From Phoebastria nigripes (taxonomy: Eukaryota > Chordata > Aves > Procellariiformes > Diomedeidae): DNA of 64,000 nt. Where the stretch lies: positions 1,080,357-1,144,356 of the forward strand of contig JAYKAV010000023.1 in the NCBI GenBank assembly GCA_035582835.1, given 5' to 3'. The notes under the pieces were generated by a model. That model was given only the letters and a program-made list of their open reading frames with translations. It ran no database searches and was not told the DNA's origin. Below, one piece after another: positions 24,142 through 35,728 of the stretch (position 1 is the stretch's first letter; the number at the start of each line of letters is the position of its first letter). The position numbers and the translations under genes are program-made.

Positions 24142-25026
24142 GTAAGTGTGTCATTGGTTTGGGGGAGGAGGTTTTCTGCTTATTTTATAAGGGTGTGCCA
24201 CCATGTCTTTCCTTTCATCACAGTTTTCAGTCTGGCCTCAAGTGAAATTCCTATGAAAACCTTCAAAAGCTTTTCTTTCCTTACTTTGTGTTTTAATCTC
24301 TTCTGCGTCTTGAGCATTCTTCTGAAAACTCCTCAGTGTTGTACTTTGGGGAGTACAGCCCTTTGTAAAAGAGTTGTACTTCTAGTAGTTCAGCAAACTT
24401 GTTTCCTTTGGGAACACTTGGCTTTTGCTTGTCGTGTGTGTTAAACATGCATCTTTTTTTCCTCAACTTCTAATTTCAGTAAGCGTAGAGTGGGCTGATG
24501 TGCACTACGAAGGCAGAAAGGACCAGTAACTAAAATGTATGCTGCATTCTGTCCTGCTTACGAACAAAAACCTGATTTTTTGCTGTAGGGAAAATCTTCG
24601 TGTACGCGTGCACTTACTGATATACTTTTAAACTTTATAGTGATGATAGCACTTAAATTTACGCTGTGACATGCTTGCTATAGCTTTACTGATTCAGCTG
24701 AAAATATATTGGTTTTGCTTGAAGTTCAGTCAGATGTGTGCTGTGTTTTCTTGATATTTAATACTTACTACAAAATTTTGGAGATAACTTTTTTTTGTGC
24801 AAATTCTAAAATGAAGGAATAGGAAAAAATAATAAAGACCCCACCTTTTTTCCTGCTGTTCTGCAGTCCTTTCTACATAGTGGACTAAGTCAGGAAAGTG
24901 GAGGAGTTGCCCTGTAATCGTGACCTCTCTCTTGAACAACTACAAAACTATATAACCTCCCAGCTCAGAAAAAAGCAAGCATGTTTTTTATTGTTCCCCA
25001 TCAACACTGTCAGTTTAAATCCTTAG
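24142..25026 (+). other. KIAA0232: KIAA0232 last intron
   Basis: Intron of 885 bp with a GTAAGT donor and an AATCCTTAG acceptor at 25018-25026. It is AT-rich with no recognisable repeat. Confidence 0.85.
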
Positions 25027-25206
25027 GTTTCTTCTGTTTATGAAGCAAGATGTGCAGATGATATAAATGCTGAGGCAAAACCAAATGGCTTCAGGAAGAA
25101 GATCTACTCCAGTGATAGCTCCAGCTCTGAAGACACAGCTTCAGAAGGTGGCAGTGAATGGGCTGATCCGTGTGAGGAGGAGCTTTTTTCTCGAACTCAA
25201 CTATAA
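25027..25206 (+). CDS. KIAA0232: KIAA0232 last coding exon and stop
   Basis: The exon encodes VSSVYEARCADDINAEAKPN, then a Ser/acid-rich stretch, and ends ...EWADPCEEELFSRTQL with TAA at 25204-25206. The SSVYEARC start and EELFSRT-L end match human KIAA0232. The C-terminal T-Q-L fits a class I PDZ-ligand pattern (S/T-x-hydrophobic-COOH), and the human end as I remember it (T-H-L) also fits; binding is not shown. The exon starts in phase 0. Confidence 0.95.
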   Translation, partial: VSSVYEARCADDINAEAKPNGFRKKIYSSDSSSSEDTASEGGSEWADPCEEELFSRTQL

Positions 25207-27665
25207 AAACTGCAGAGTAGAACAGATGATTTAAAAGTAACATGAGATGGAAAACTATTCTTCTTGAGGGTCTGTAGCTCTAAAACAACAACTTGAGTTT
25301 CCTCTTCAGTTAATGGATTCAGATGTGTATTTATCTTTCTCTTCTTGCTTATTTTATAGATGAGGACACAGCTGTCCTGTTGAAGATTTTTTTTTTNNCC
25401 CCAAAAAAACTGTTAAATTCTTGGCTATTTGAACTAGACTAGATTGTGTTGTCAAATCAAGAATGGATGTGCATGTGCTTGTCTTAGTAGTACCACTGCT
25501 TTTTTGCATCTTAATTGCAGTTATTTTCATTCGTAACTGTAGCCCTACCACTATTACTATCTTCTTGGCATCGCAGTGTCTACAACTACTTCTGCTATTC
25601 AGAGACTTCAGCTTTCTGCACATTAGGCTTTGTTCTTTAAGAACTGGGAGATAAATACTTAACACTGTAATCTATCAGTGCCTTTCTGAATGCAGGAGAA
25701 AAGCATGAATGACTTGTCCAGTCTTCATTCAGTAAATCTCGTAACTTTGAAGTAGGAACAACAGGGTTGTGCTTTAGAGACTTACAGAAACTGTGTTTTC
25801 TATCCTATGATTCCCCCCTCCCGCAAACCAACACTGAGGATTCCATGGTTTGTATTTTTGCTAACTGGAGAAGCCAAGGATTTTTTGTAGGTATGGAGGC
25901 GATGTGGGTTTTTTTTTCCTTTTTTTTTCTTTTTTTTGTCCTTTTTAGCAACTTGCCAATGTGGGGCGNACGTTTAAAAAGTAACACCAAAAATAATAAA
26001 CCACTGGGGTGATGTGTGGATTGTTGTGACTTTTGTAACGAGTAGTGAGAATGTTGTCTTGTTGCAGATGATGGCATTCATGTAACCTGCAAAAGCATCC
26101 TGTACTGAACTTGAGCCTGAATGACTGAAACTATCTAAAATGCTCAGAGTGTTCATTGTTTTAAATGCAAAGGGTCAGTGCTTCACTTGAAAGAAATCCT
26201 GTGGCTGCTGCAGTTAGCTGCTGTTGTGGCTGTAATTTAGTAAATCTCGTAGTTCATTTTGTGTTTCTGAGAGAATGTGTGGGGCAAGTTACGTGTGTGG
26301 TGGGTGGGGGTAGGGAAAGTGATGACTTACAACATACATGTGTGATTGCAGTAGTGATTGTTGCTTTATGTGACTTGCTTTTAAATTTTATTTTGTTAAC
26401 TTAGAAAGTCAATACATTGTCAAGTTGCATCTGTACAAGACTATCAACTCCTTGTGCTTTTAACACATTATGCAAAATGTATAAGCCAGGAGGAGCAATA
26501 TTTGCAAAACTAAACATTCTAAGTTTTTACCAACTCATAGTTTAAAGAACAACAACAACTAACTAGTCTATACAATAGCAGCATGTCTATAACATCAGGA
26601 AGTGCAGAAAGTCCAATACTGACTTGAAAAGCTTAACCATTAATTTTGACAGGCAATAAACCTCATGAGAACTATAGCTGTTTGAAATGTGAGCTGAACT
26701 GCCTTTGAAATATGTTCTGTGCTAGAAAGGCTTTCTGAGTAACTGGGTTTTGTTGCCTTTATTCAATTGATAATGTAAGAATTGAAATACGTGGTTGGAA
26801 AACCATGCCATTCTTTGTGCAACGCTTCTGTTGAGATCCTTAATTAAAATTGGCTTGGTTTGTCCTGACCCAGGGACTTTCTTTTGGTCCTCCTCTTAGA
26901 CTATGTTTTAGGGTTTGTGTTCATACAACAAATCTTTTGACACTTTACAGTTTCTTTTCTTAATTTATTTGCAGACTTTGGATAGATTTTTTATATATTT
27001 TACTTTCTTCTGGAGCTTCCTTGAGAGGTTGTTTAGCACCTGCACTGAAAACTAGTTAACTGTAACATGAAAGTAAAAAAGAACTTTACACACAAATTCT
27101 TCAAATCACTACAGTGAAGAATGGAATAGAACTTCATTCGAGAACAAGGAATGACCAAATGGACATATTTCAAACACAAACTTCAGCTCAGTTAATTTTG
27201 GCTGGAGCTGCTTCTTTGGTAAGAAAGGGCTCAAAACAACAAAGGTGTTGCTTATAGTTACATTGTGGCATGTAATAATTCCAGCACCTTTGGGGAAAAT
27301 AAAATCGTATATTGAGCTTGGGCAATAACAAATTGTCTTTACTTGTTTTCATAGTTTAATGGCTAAAGCTCTAAAGCTTTAAGTGAGAGTTGAAGTGTGG
27401 TTTTTAGTTTTTCTGTATGGATAGAAACACACACAACAACAACAACAAAAGCATTAAAGGTTGGCATACGCTGAACCGCACTGTGGTATGAAGCGCATTG
27501 CATATCCATAGCACTGAAGTACCAGTTTTCCATTCCTGGGCTGAAATTTGTTTCTACTTTTTGCTTCAAGTGGTTGTATTGTTCTGATTTCACGTACACC
27601 AGAGTAACTGATTTTGTTTTCTTGTGGAGTTACTTAACACCGAATAAAAATATAAAAGGACAATT
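25207..27665 (+). other. KIAA0232: KIAA0232 3' UTR (3' end estimated)
   Basis: Non-coding AT-rich sequence after the stop. AATAAA occurs at 27298-27303 and again at 27643-27648. The second is followed, at about 27672-27700, by a GT-rich then T-rich stretch typical of a cleavage downstream element, so I place the main end near 27665. Weaker candidates occur near 25996 and 26654. A T-rich run with an N lies at about 25910-25970, and AAC repeats at 27432-27449. I see no repeat element in it. Confidence 0.6.
27643..27648 (+). terminator. KIAA0232: poly(A) signal AATAAA, probable KIAA0232 end
   Basis: A canonical hexamer lies 2.4 kb past the KIAA0232 stop. A GT-rich element (tatgtgtgtgttc) follows about 25-30 bases later and then T-rich sequence. 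An alternative hexamer at 27298 lacks so clear a downstream element. Confidence 0.6.
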
Positions 27666-28005
27666 GGATGGCGTATGTGTGTGTTCATTTTCTTTGTCTA
27701 ACGTCTATAACTTAGATACAACACAGCAGTTAAGCATTAAATATTTTGGAGAGAGAGCATGAGGTATCTAATTTGGGAGTCCTTTTCATTGCTATAATTT
27801 TTTATTCTATTTTTTATTCTTTTTCAGTACAATGCAGGAAAATTAAATACACTGCATATCTTCTTAAAAAAAAAAAAAAGACAAGCAAATATAGTAAGCT
27901 TAGTCCTCACTTCAATTATTTCTGTAGAAAATGTCAGTCATATTCTCATTCCAAAAATTAATTTGTAATGACAACTTCATGTTTAGAAAACACAAGACCG
28001 CTTTT

Positions 28006-28076
28006 AAAAAAAAAAAAAAAAAAAAATAAAAAAAAAAAAAAANNNNNNNNNNAAAAAAAAAAAAAAAAAAAAAAAA
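28006..28076. repeat. poly(A) tract containing assembly gap
   Basis: A-runs on both sides of ten Ns (28043-28052), broken by a single T at 28027. The gap size is probably a placeholder, so its true length and content are unknown. Confidence 0.9.
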
Positions 28077-31000
28077 TTAAACCCCAAACAAACCCAGATC
28101 TTCTCTCACATATCAGTCAAAGAACTTTTATATAGTACAGGATCTAAAATAGCAAACTTTATTTCTGCTTTCAACTTGTGCTCAGCCATCAAATGGTCAG
28201 TATCTCACTTCTACTTTTAGAAAAACTGCATCTGTGACAAGAAAATGCACTCCTAACCCCATGGCCGGACCTCTTTTTATAAAAAGGAGAAAAGACAGAC
28301 CCAGTTTTGAACAGCTCACATTCAGCTTGGTGGAGACCAAAATGCACCAATGTGCATTGTGTTGCTGTAAGTTTACAGCCATAGTGACTTGGGATTGTGT
28401 GTAGAATGATTGCAACTCCCCTGAATTACAAGTGCAATGAAAACAACACATAAATACACACTTGGGAAATAATGGAAAATAGTTGCTCTGTAAGGTCCTT
28501 GGGTGAATACTTTTGTTCATCAGTATCTAGCATGTTTTAAACTTTGTAGTAAAAACTTTCAAAGGGATAAATTATTTTTAATTATTTCTTAAATACAGCA
28601 GGAGTGTATTTTNATTGTGTTTATAGAAGATGCTTGATAAAAGAATTAAATTTGATCAGCCAGGTTTTTCAATTGTTGTATCTGAATTATTAACTCCACA
28701 TATCCTAAAGAATTAGTTTCCAGTGTAAACAAAGCTTCTATCATGCAAACCCCACTGCATAGTCTTTGGCAGCAACTGCATCAATGGTAGGGCAGGCTTT
28801 AAATGCATGTCAAACTATGACTTCATGGGAGTGCTGTCCACAGTGAAAATACATGGCAAGGTACTGCAGCTCCTGGAGAGCCAGTCTTCCCAGGATTCCT
28901 TGACAGTAACTCATTCTTTTCCTGCCAGGACCAGCGTATTTAAGTATTATCCCCAATGAATTTGTCATCTACCTTTCACACAAGCATCTCACATAATTTT
29001 CTTTTATGACCTGTGAAACTAGTAGCAACAAGGCTCCAGAGGTTTGGGAAAAATGAAACTTAACTGATACATTTTAGCTTTCCACAGTAAGATCCCTTTT
29101 CCAGTGTTGTTTAAGTTGCTCTTCAAATGTATTACAATATGCAAGCGCTTGTTAGTTTTATGAGCTACCTCTATGCTCCAATACAGTGATAATGGGATTA
29201 AAAAAAAAAACAACGCTGACAGAGCTGGCAGTGGGTTAGCGTGCTGCTGAGAAAAACTGACTGGGTGGCAAAACATTGGTTTCCCTGCCCTACTTCATCA
29301 CTGTGTATAGCTTCACCTATGAAGAATGCACCAAAGACAGAGACTGAGATGAGAGACTTCCATGTACGCTACCTTCTCCTATCTGACAGCCTTCCTGTAG
29401 GGCAAGTGCTTCTGGAAGAACTGTATCTGTTACTGTAATGTATTTGCAACTGTAGAACCCAGTTAATCCAAGAACATGAGGAGGTACAAAAGCAGTATTA
29501 AGTCTCTCCCTGTCACTACAAGGCAGGGTCACTTTTATTAACAACAGTAACAGCTATACAATATTGCTACAATTGCTTTTCACATAAAGATTTTAGAAAT
29601 TGTTAATGAAGAAGGTTTAACTGCCCATCATTACTGTGTAGACTTTATTTTACTTACTACAAGAAACGGAGACAGTGAGATGTAGCAACTCTCCTTGTAT
29701 CACAGAATTGAATTTTTTCTAAAATCAATCTAAACAATCAAGCTTGTTAAAATGTATAGATGAGTTTATTTTCATATTCATTTCAGTGCTTTTCTTGTTC
29801 GTAGCCAGGGAAATGCCTGAGCAAATGGCACTACAGTACAATAGCAGTACTGAAAGCAAATATGTAAGCACTACAAGAGACTACCTAAAAAAGGGATGCC
29901 ACTTCTACCATTACAGATTTTTAGGAACAGATTGACAAATGTGTCAGAAATGATGTAGGTATGTATACATACATCCTGCCTCGGGGCAAAACGAGGAACT
30001 AAGTGATCTCCAGATTTCTCTGAATCCTGTTTTCCNTACAGGAAGAGCTTATATCCAGAAGGGCTATTAAATTGATTCATAGTTTACAGAGGAAAAAGAA
30101 CCATTAGATTGCCTATGGGACATTAAAACTTGTGCAGTTTTTCCTTTATTGATCCCAAACTTGCGTTTGAAAAAAGTACAACTTGTGTGTGGTTCAAGCC
30201 CATCATCCAAAGAGTAATTTGCCTCATTAATCCCTACCTGCTATGGTGGGCTACCCTGATCCCTTCCAGACACAGAACAGAGACTGGTATCGAATATTTC
30301 TTTTTTGCACAGTTACTTTATTCATGCAATAATGAATGTTAAGGACTGTTAGCATGCTTTTTGTTCCTAATACCCTTTCAGTAGGATTTTTCCCTTTTTC
30401 TCTTACATTTTTTTTTTTACATTTCATGACTTCTAGTTTTTGTGTTGATGTTTGGCTTTTAATTGTCTTCACTTTGAGATGGGGTTTTAGCCCATAGTCT
30501 TTTGACTCTGGAACCCTTATCTATTTGACAACAAAGTTTTCTTCAAGAAGTCTTAATTGTCATTCATGGTTTTTAAATATTTTTCCTCCATTTTTCCTGT
30601 AATTTTATTCAGTACAAAAATACTAAATTCTTTGAAGCACTGCAGATCCATAGAGACATACTAATTGGATCTGTTATCTGCCCAAATTGAATGTTACTTG
30701 GTTTCATTCATCACTACTAGTTCTAGACAACAACTAATTTTTAGTCCAGTACTACTTTTTTTTCCTAGCGAGTTCCAGTAGAAAGTTACCACATGTTGGG
30801 TGCAATGCCTTGTGTGTTACAGAATTAATCTGTTTCCTTTAGGAAATGTAATTTAAATTGTGCTTGCTTAAGAGAATAAATCTGCTGTAGCATCCAAACT
30901 TTTCATTATGCAGCTGTGCATAATAAAAACCTTGTTTCCTTCTCTGGTATGATTTAGTGACGAGTTAAGATCCATAACAGAAGTACCATGGAGGCTTTGT

Positions 31001-33324
31001 TAGCAATTATTTATGGGCACTTAAGATTCTGCAATTCTGAGATATTAATACAAGAAGCGGTATTGTTAGTTTGTATAGTCTTACGCCTTCACACCTTATT
31101 ACTCTTTTGTCTTTCCTAAGCAGCTTGTAGACAGCGATAGAAACATTCCAGTCATATGCATCACGTTTCGGTAATACCAATTCAAACGTGCTGGAAAATC
31201 TCACACTATCTTCCCCTGCCTTTGCTGCTCTTCATTTTCTTGCTGTCTCATGGAGGGGAACTTTAAACCATGTAAGTCTGTTCTTACCCAGTGGTAACAG
31301 AAAGGTTAACAGTAATGGTAGTTACAGACCCGGCTTCACTTTCCTCATCCTTTATCAGGTTTAAGTTCCTACAGGAGGAGGCAGCCTTTTGGGAGAATGA
31401 AATGGCATGTTCTCCAGCTGTTCCCGATTCATCCCAAACCTATTAAAATGGTTTAGTGCACAGACATTCCACTGCTAGTAGGAATGCCCATGCAGATGGT
31501 GGCTGTGCTGGAAATGGACTGCTATCAAACACAAATGTGCAAAAGACAGGCAAATATTAGTTTTGTGAGAACAAAATTAATTTGTCATAAATTTGAAGTA
31601 GAAGAGCACAGTATTCTCAATTTGTCAAAAACATCACCATTTGCTTGTGAGGTATTGATATTTTTGATCATCATCCTGCTCATTGCCACAAGTCAGTAGA
31701 AACCTGAATTTATTCATTGTTCCCTTTTCCTGTGCCATAAAACATGCATTAGTTACTTTACCATACATACAAGTAATTCTGTAAAGCAAGGAGGAAAAAG
31801 ATCAATGTCTCATCTCTGTTCTAACACTCACCTTCAAGAGAGAACTTTTCTGTCTCTCGGCATGATGGACAGTAACAGAGATTATCCATCACTTGCTACA
31901 CTTGGTACACTTGCACTCTTGCTTGTGTGAACTAAAACTACCTTAAATGACAGTGATAGGAAATGGAGGAAGGAGCTGTTGATCAGCTAGTATTCAATGA
32001 TGTGCAACTGTTGTATCTTCACAATATGCATATATTTGGTTAACTAGAGAAAAAAATATACTGAAATGTCTTCTGGTTTATGACAGAGAATTACTGACCT
32101 CAAGGTGGATAGGGAGCTGCACAGCTGATTCAAATGAAGCTCAGTTCGGCTGTCTCTGAAAGCTGCTTGCATCATACTTGGCTTCTGATGAATGAAAATT
32201 CAATCTAGATGTTCCCATCTAGTTCTTAAAAAAAATTAAATTAAAAGTTGTATCAATTGCAAAATTGCTGAAGCTTCAAAACAGAACTGAAAGCCTAAGC
32301 AGGGAATGATTTCCCACATCTACAGGCATAAGAAACATGAGGGAAGCTTGCGTTTCTGCTCCTTAACTCTACTTTGTTCCAAAGGAACAAAGGAAGGACT
32401 ATTACTCTGCATACTTTTTTCATATGTAGTGTATTTTGGAGAAACCAGTGAGACATAACAGAGCACAAACCCTTCAAGCTTTTTTGCAGAGTAACCATAA
32501 AACTGGCATATTGAATTCTGCTGGCATGAATATGAGTTTGTATGACAGGGCTTTTGAATTGAATGTTTTCAAAAAATTAAATTCTCTAGTGCTGATCTAT
32601 TATTAGACCACGTAGATGTTTTTTGCCCACTAGGTGAACATCAGTTGCCAATTTGAGGCTGCTCTATGTAGTGCTTCCTTTCTACACAACAGCCACAGGC
32701 AAGACACTCTTGAACAAAACATCAGGATTTTGTCCCAATAATTTTTACAAAATTAAGTATTTTACAGGTTTACCCAACTCTGAATCAATGGCAGAGCACT
32801 GATGATACCCATGCTGAGTAAGTGCCACAACTAACTTCTTATCATGCTTTTGAAGATTTACTTACAACCCATCTGCTAAAACAGGAAGACTTGATTTCTC
32901 AGCATGCCCTTCTGGATGAACTTTAAATTTTGCACAGCTGAAAAACAAAGGCGCTAAAGGTCCCCTTTGCACTTAGTTATGCATTTATACTTCCCATACC
33001 TGCTAGTACCTGTTCTGTTTCCTTTTAATAATTAGGACATGCCATGCTTCCATGAGAGCTAATGGTGTGACACTGTATTTAGTCACATAATGTCAGCCCT
33101 TCAGCTTTTACCAATACAGAGAAACAATACTACACAATACTTGCAGACAGAAACTACGTTATCTCAGATGGAGGCAGCTTTAACACAACTGATGCTAACT
33201 GCTAATGCAAAAAGTCAACTTTTGCTAATAGCTCACAACAACCAGAAATGCTATTTACCTTTTTCCACGAGTTATACAGTCAGTCACATGCAAAAAGGAG
33301 TACTTTTTTTTATATTGACTAGGC

Positions 33325-33425
33325 TGTGATCTTCTGTAAACATTTTGAGGGTGACCCTGGTATTTTTATGCTGCCTAGCACATTGGGACCCTGGTTGTTC
33401 TGTGTTTCTTCAGTGCAAAGAACAG
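33325..33425 (+). repeat. possible ancient amniote repeat tail
   Basis: A 'tgcctagcacattgggaccc' block preceded by 'aaacattttgagggtgacc' resembles the 3' tail of an old interspersed repeat common in reptile genomes ('gcctagcacaatgggg..cctgg'). The match is short and from memory, and the family name is not certain. Confidence 0.35.
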
Positions 33426-34223
33426 TTTAAGAATTTTGTTGAGTGGGTATCAAAAAACATACCAGCTGAATAGGAAGAGTCATCTGTGGGTTGGAAATGG
33501 AAAATATCCACTAAAATAAATCACTTAGAATGGAATCTCAAAGGTATATGATTGTTAGGCAAAATTCCATCCTTAAATAAGTGCTGACTCAAAAAGCGTT
33601 TAAGCGCCTAACTCCTTGTGTTATTTGAAACTTTTAGCTGTACTCTGCGCTCTGCTACTGCTGAAGGATTTCCTGCGGCAGATTCTTCTAATAGTTTCTT
33701 CAGCCGAAATAATATTATGAAGATGGGAGTATCATTATTTCCTTTGGAGACACTCTGCAGACTTACAGAATTCATGACTGTCTATTTCCATTCTGTTATT
33801 TACCCTAGGAACCTAACAACTTTGACCCAAGTTTGATGATACCATGATGACAATACACTCTTCTGGTTGCTCCAACAGAAGAATTGATTCCCACTCTCAA
33901 AACCGGAAGGAAAATGTTAATACTGAAAAAGGAGTTAGTGACAGCATATGCTCCAAAATTGTATGTCTCTTGCATACAAACAAGTTTATAGTGCTTCAAA
34001 GCTGTTTTGCTTTTATTTACCTTCTTTTAATGGTAATATGCAAGCTGTCTTGCAGAGGTAGCAGTGATTTTCAAAGATATGGAGGAATTAGTGCCAATCT
34101 TAATTATGTTGATATCCATCTTAGAAATCCAGCAGAATAAGCACTGAAATCTATCAGTCTCTGACCCAGTCACAGAAAGTAACTGCAGAGGTATAATTTT
34201 TGGTTGATGGTAGGTTTTCAGTG

Positions 34224-34265
34224 CCTAATTCTCATCTTGATAATGACCTAATTCTCATCTTGATA
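34224..34265 (+). repeat. 19-bp tandem duplication
   Basis: The 19-mer CCTAATTCTCATCTTGATA occurs at 34224-34242 and again at 34247-34265, separated by ATGA. It is a local tandem duplication 650 bp upstream of the CpG island. Confidence 0.9.
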
Positions 34266-35235
34266 GCATGGAACTGGTGTCATGGGGTCATGGTGGCAAG
34301 TACTTCCGTACAAGTTTACCTCAGCCTCTCGCAATTTATTCAGGTGAAACTTGCCCACATCAAAGCTTGAACAACCATGGCTTTGCTCTTCTTGATATTG
34401 AACTAATTACCTTAACACAAGTTCAGATATTTCTGCATTTGCTGCACTCACACTGCCAGCTTCAGGGTAGACATAAGAGGTCTGAGGTGATGAGAGGCTG
34501 GTACTTACATTCTTAGTTAAGATGGGGGACAACTTTATCTTACTACCATTCTAGAGACACGAACACTGAGTCTAGGTGCAAAATGCGTATGACCTGTGCG
34601 GAAAAAAGCAAGAACGAGCTCCTCCAAGGTACCAATTGCTCAGAACTCCTTTAATTTCAGTGTGGAGGTGGAGAGAAGAAGGGGTGTGCAAGATAGGTTG
34701 ACTATGCAAACGCCAAAAAGGAGCACTCTGAGATGGAAGGTAAAGAGAACTGAAAGATAAATCAAACATGCTAGCATAGCAATTACCATCCAGAGCCTCC
34801 ACTTTCGGCATTACAAGTCAGTTCCACAGAGCTATGGATACACCTTCACTTGGTGCCCCAGACCTTCCGCTGTCCGAACTTGCAAAAACCACCAAATTTT
34901 GTTTTCCCCTTAAATGCAGCCATGAACGTAAGGGGAGTCCCGCCGCAGACCCGCTTCCCCCGGAGGCCGCCAGCGCGCAGGCCCGGCCGCCCCGGCACAG
35001 CTCAGCCTCCCACGCTGCCGCTGGCGGTAGCGCAGGACGGGCTGCAACCGCCCGGTAACGAGAGCGCGGCTCCCCTCCAGCGCGGGGCGCGGAACTGCTC
35101 TGAACGAGCGCCCTCAGTTAAAACCCACCGTTCTTTAACGCCCTCCGCTCCCCGGGGCCGCCTCACTGCGGCTGAGCCAGGCGCGCACAAACCGCCCTCG
35201 CCGCAGTCCCCCACCTCGGGCGCACTGAGGCGATT

Positions 35236-35247
35236 CAAAATGGCGGC
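35236..35247 (+). promoter_or_regulatory. TBC1D14: YY1-like motif CAAAATGGCGGC
   Basis: This is an exact match to the common YY1 promoter motif AAnATGGCGGC, inside the CpG island about 440 bp upstream of the proposed TBC1D14 start codon. YY1 sites often sit just downstream of a TATA-less transcription start, so the start may lie close by, which is inference. Confidence 0.6.
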
Positions 35248-35614
35248 TCGCGCGCAGCCCCGGCGCCCAGCGGCCGCCTCCCCGTGTGCCTCCCCGCCCC
35301 CCACCGCGCAGGCGTTTCCCTCCCCGGCGGGCGGCGCTTCTCACCGCCGCGCTGGGGAGGGGGAGCGGCGGCGGGGCGGGCGGAGGCCGAGCTGTGGGGA
35401 GCGGAGCGTCCCGGGAGGAGCCCGGCACCTGTCCCGCCGGCAGAGCCCGCCGCTGCGCCCGCAGCCAGGTGTGCTCCGCACCGTGCCGTGCTCGCCGCGG
35501 GGGCGGGCGCCATGGGAGGCCCTGCGCCGCGCGGAGAGGGCGCCCGGCGGGCGGGGGCTGCCCCGTCTCACCTCCGCTGAACCCGCCGCTCCTCCGCGGG
35601 GACCGGAGAGCGAC

Positions 35615-35650
35615 ATGGACTGCCCGCCGCAGCCGCCAGCCGCCTCCTAG
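35615..35650 (+). other. TBC1D14: upstream ORF (11 codons) before TBC1D14 start
   Basis: ATG at 35615 with G at -3 and G at +4 encodes MDCPPQPPAAS and stops at TAG 35648-35650, 35 bases before the proposed main ATG at 35686. If the transcript starts upstream of 35615, this uORF would precede the main frame and could dampen translation. The transcription start site is not known, so its presence in mRNA is unproven. Confidence 0.45.
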
Positions 35651-35685
35651 TCCCGCAGCAGCAGCAGCTGTGGGGCGGGTTGGGC

Positions 35686-35728
35686 ATGGCCCAGCGAGAG
35701 GAGAGCGACGGAGGGCAGCGCTACCCCG
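35686..35728 (+). CDS. TBC1D14: TBC1D14 proposed first coding exon
   Basis: The ATG at 35686 (G at -3, G at +4) starts a frame MAQREESDGGQRYP plus one base, ending at a GTGAGG donor at 35729. The next recognised exon begins 'tt', so the split codon is g|tt (Val) and the frame reads on without a stop into VTSWAKTTD and the known TBC1D14 sequence. In human the protein starts later, at the residue aligned to Thr 41267-41269, and this exon would be 5' UTR. The phase match and absence of stops support coding, but a transcript is needed. If it is not used, initiation would fall to the ATG at 41303. Confidence 0.55.

Larger units (their letters stand above)
4538..25206 (+). other. KIAA0232: KIAA0232 gene, coding span visible here (5' partial)
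   Basis: Six exons (4538-4604, 6009-6090, 7678-10975, 21831-21939, 24044-24141, 25027-25206) join with compatible phases (0/1, 1/2, 2/0, 0/1, 1/0, 0/stop). They total 3,834 nt, 1,277 codons plus stop. From memory, human KIAA0232 is about 1,395 residues, so roughly the first 120 residues are missing, upstream of the window. Identity rests on near-complete agreement with the remembered human protein along the whole length. The family (DUF4603) has no established biochemical role. The protein is Ser-rich, largely low-complexity and probably disordered, with conserved islands. The next gene on the same strand is TBC1D14, the same order as human 4p16.1, which supports both calls. Confidence 0.95.
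27666..34900. other. intergenic region between KIAA0232 and TBC1D14
   Basis: About 7.2 kb with no open frame over roughly 110 codons and no recognised coding homology on either strand. It holds the poly(A) tract with a 10-N gap (28006-28076), a possible ancient repeat tail (33325-33425), a 19-bp tandem duplication (34224-34265) and otherwise unique AT-rich DNA. Regulatory elements or a non-coding transcript divergent from the CpG island could lie here, but nothing in the sequence shows it. Confidence 0.6.

Noticed and set aside
28197..28520. 107-codon minus-strand frame in the intergenic region
   Set aside because: No recognised domain, no supporting splice or promoter signals, and length near the chance maximum for this composition.
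34850..35650. 266-codon plus-strand open frame across the CpG island
   Set aside because: Stop codons are rare in this very GC-rich DNA, and several overlapping frames on both strands are equally open. The composition is Pro/Arg/Ala filler with no recognisable domain.
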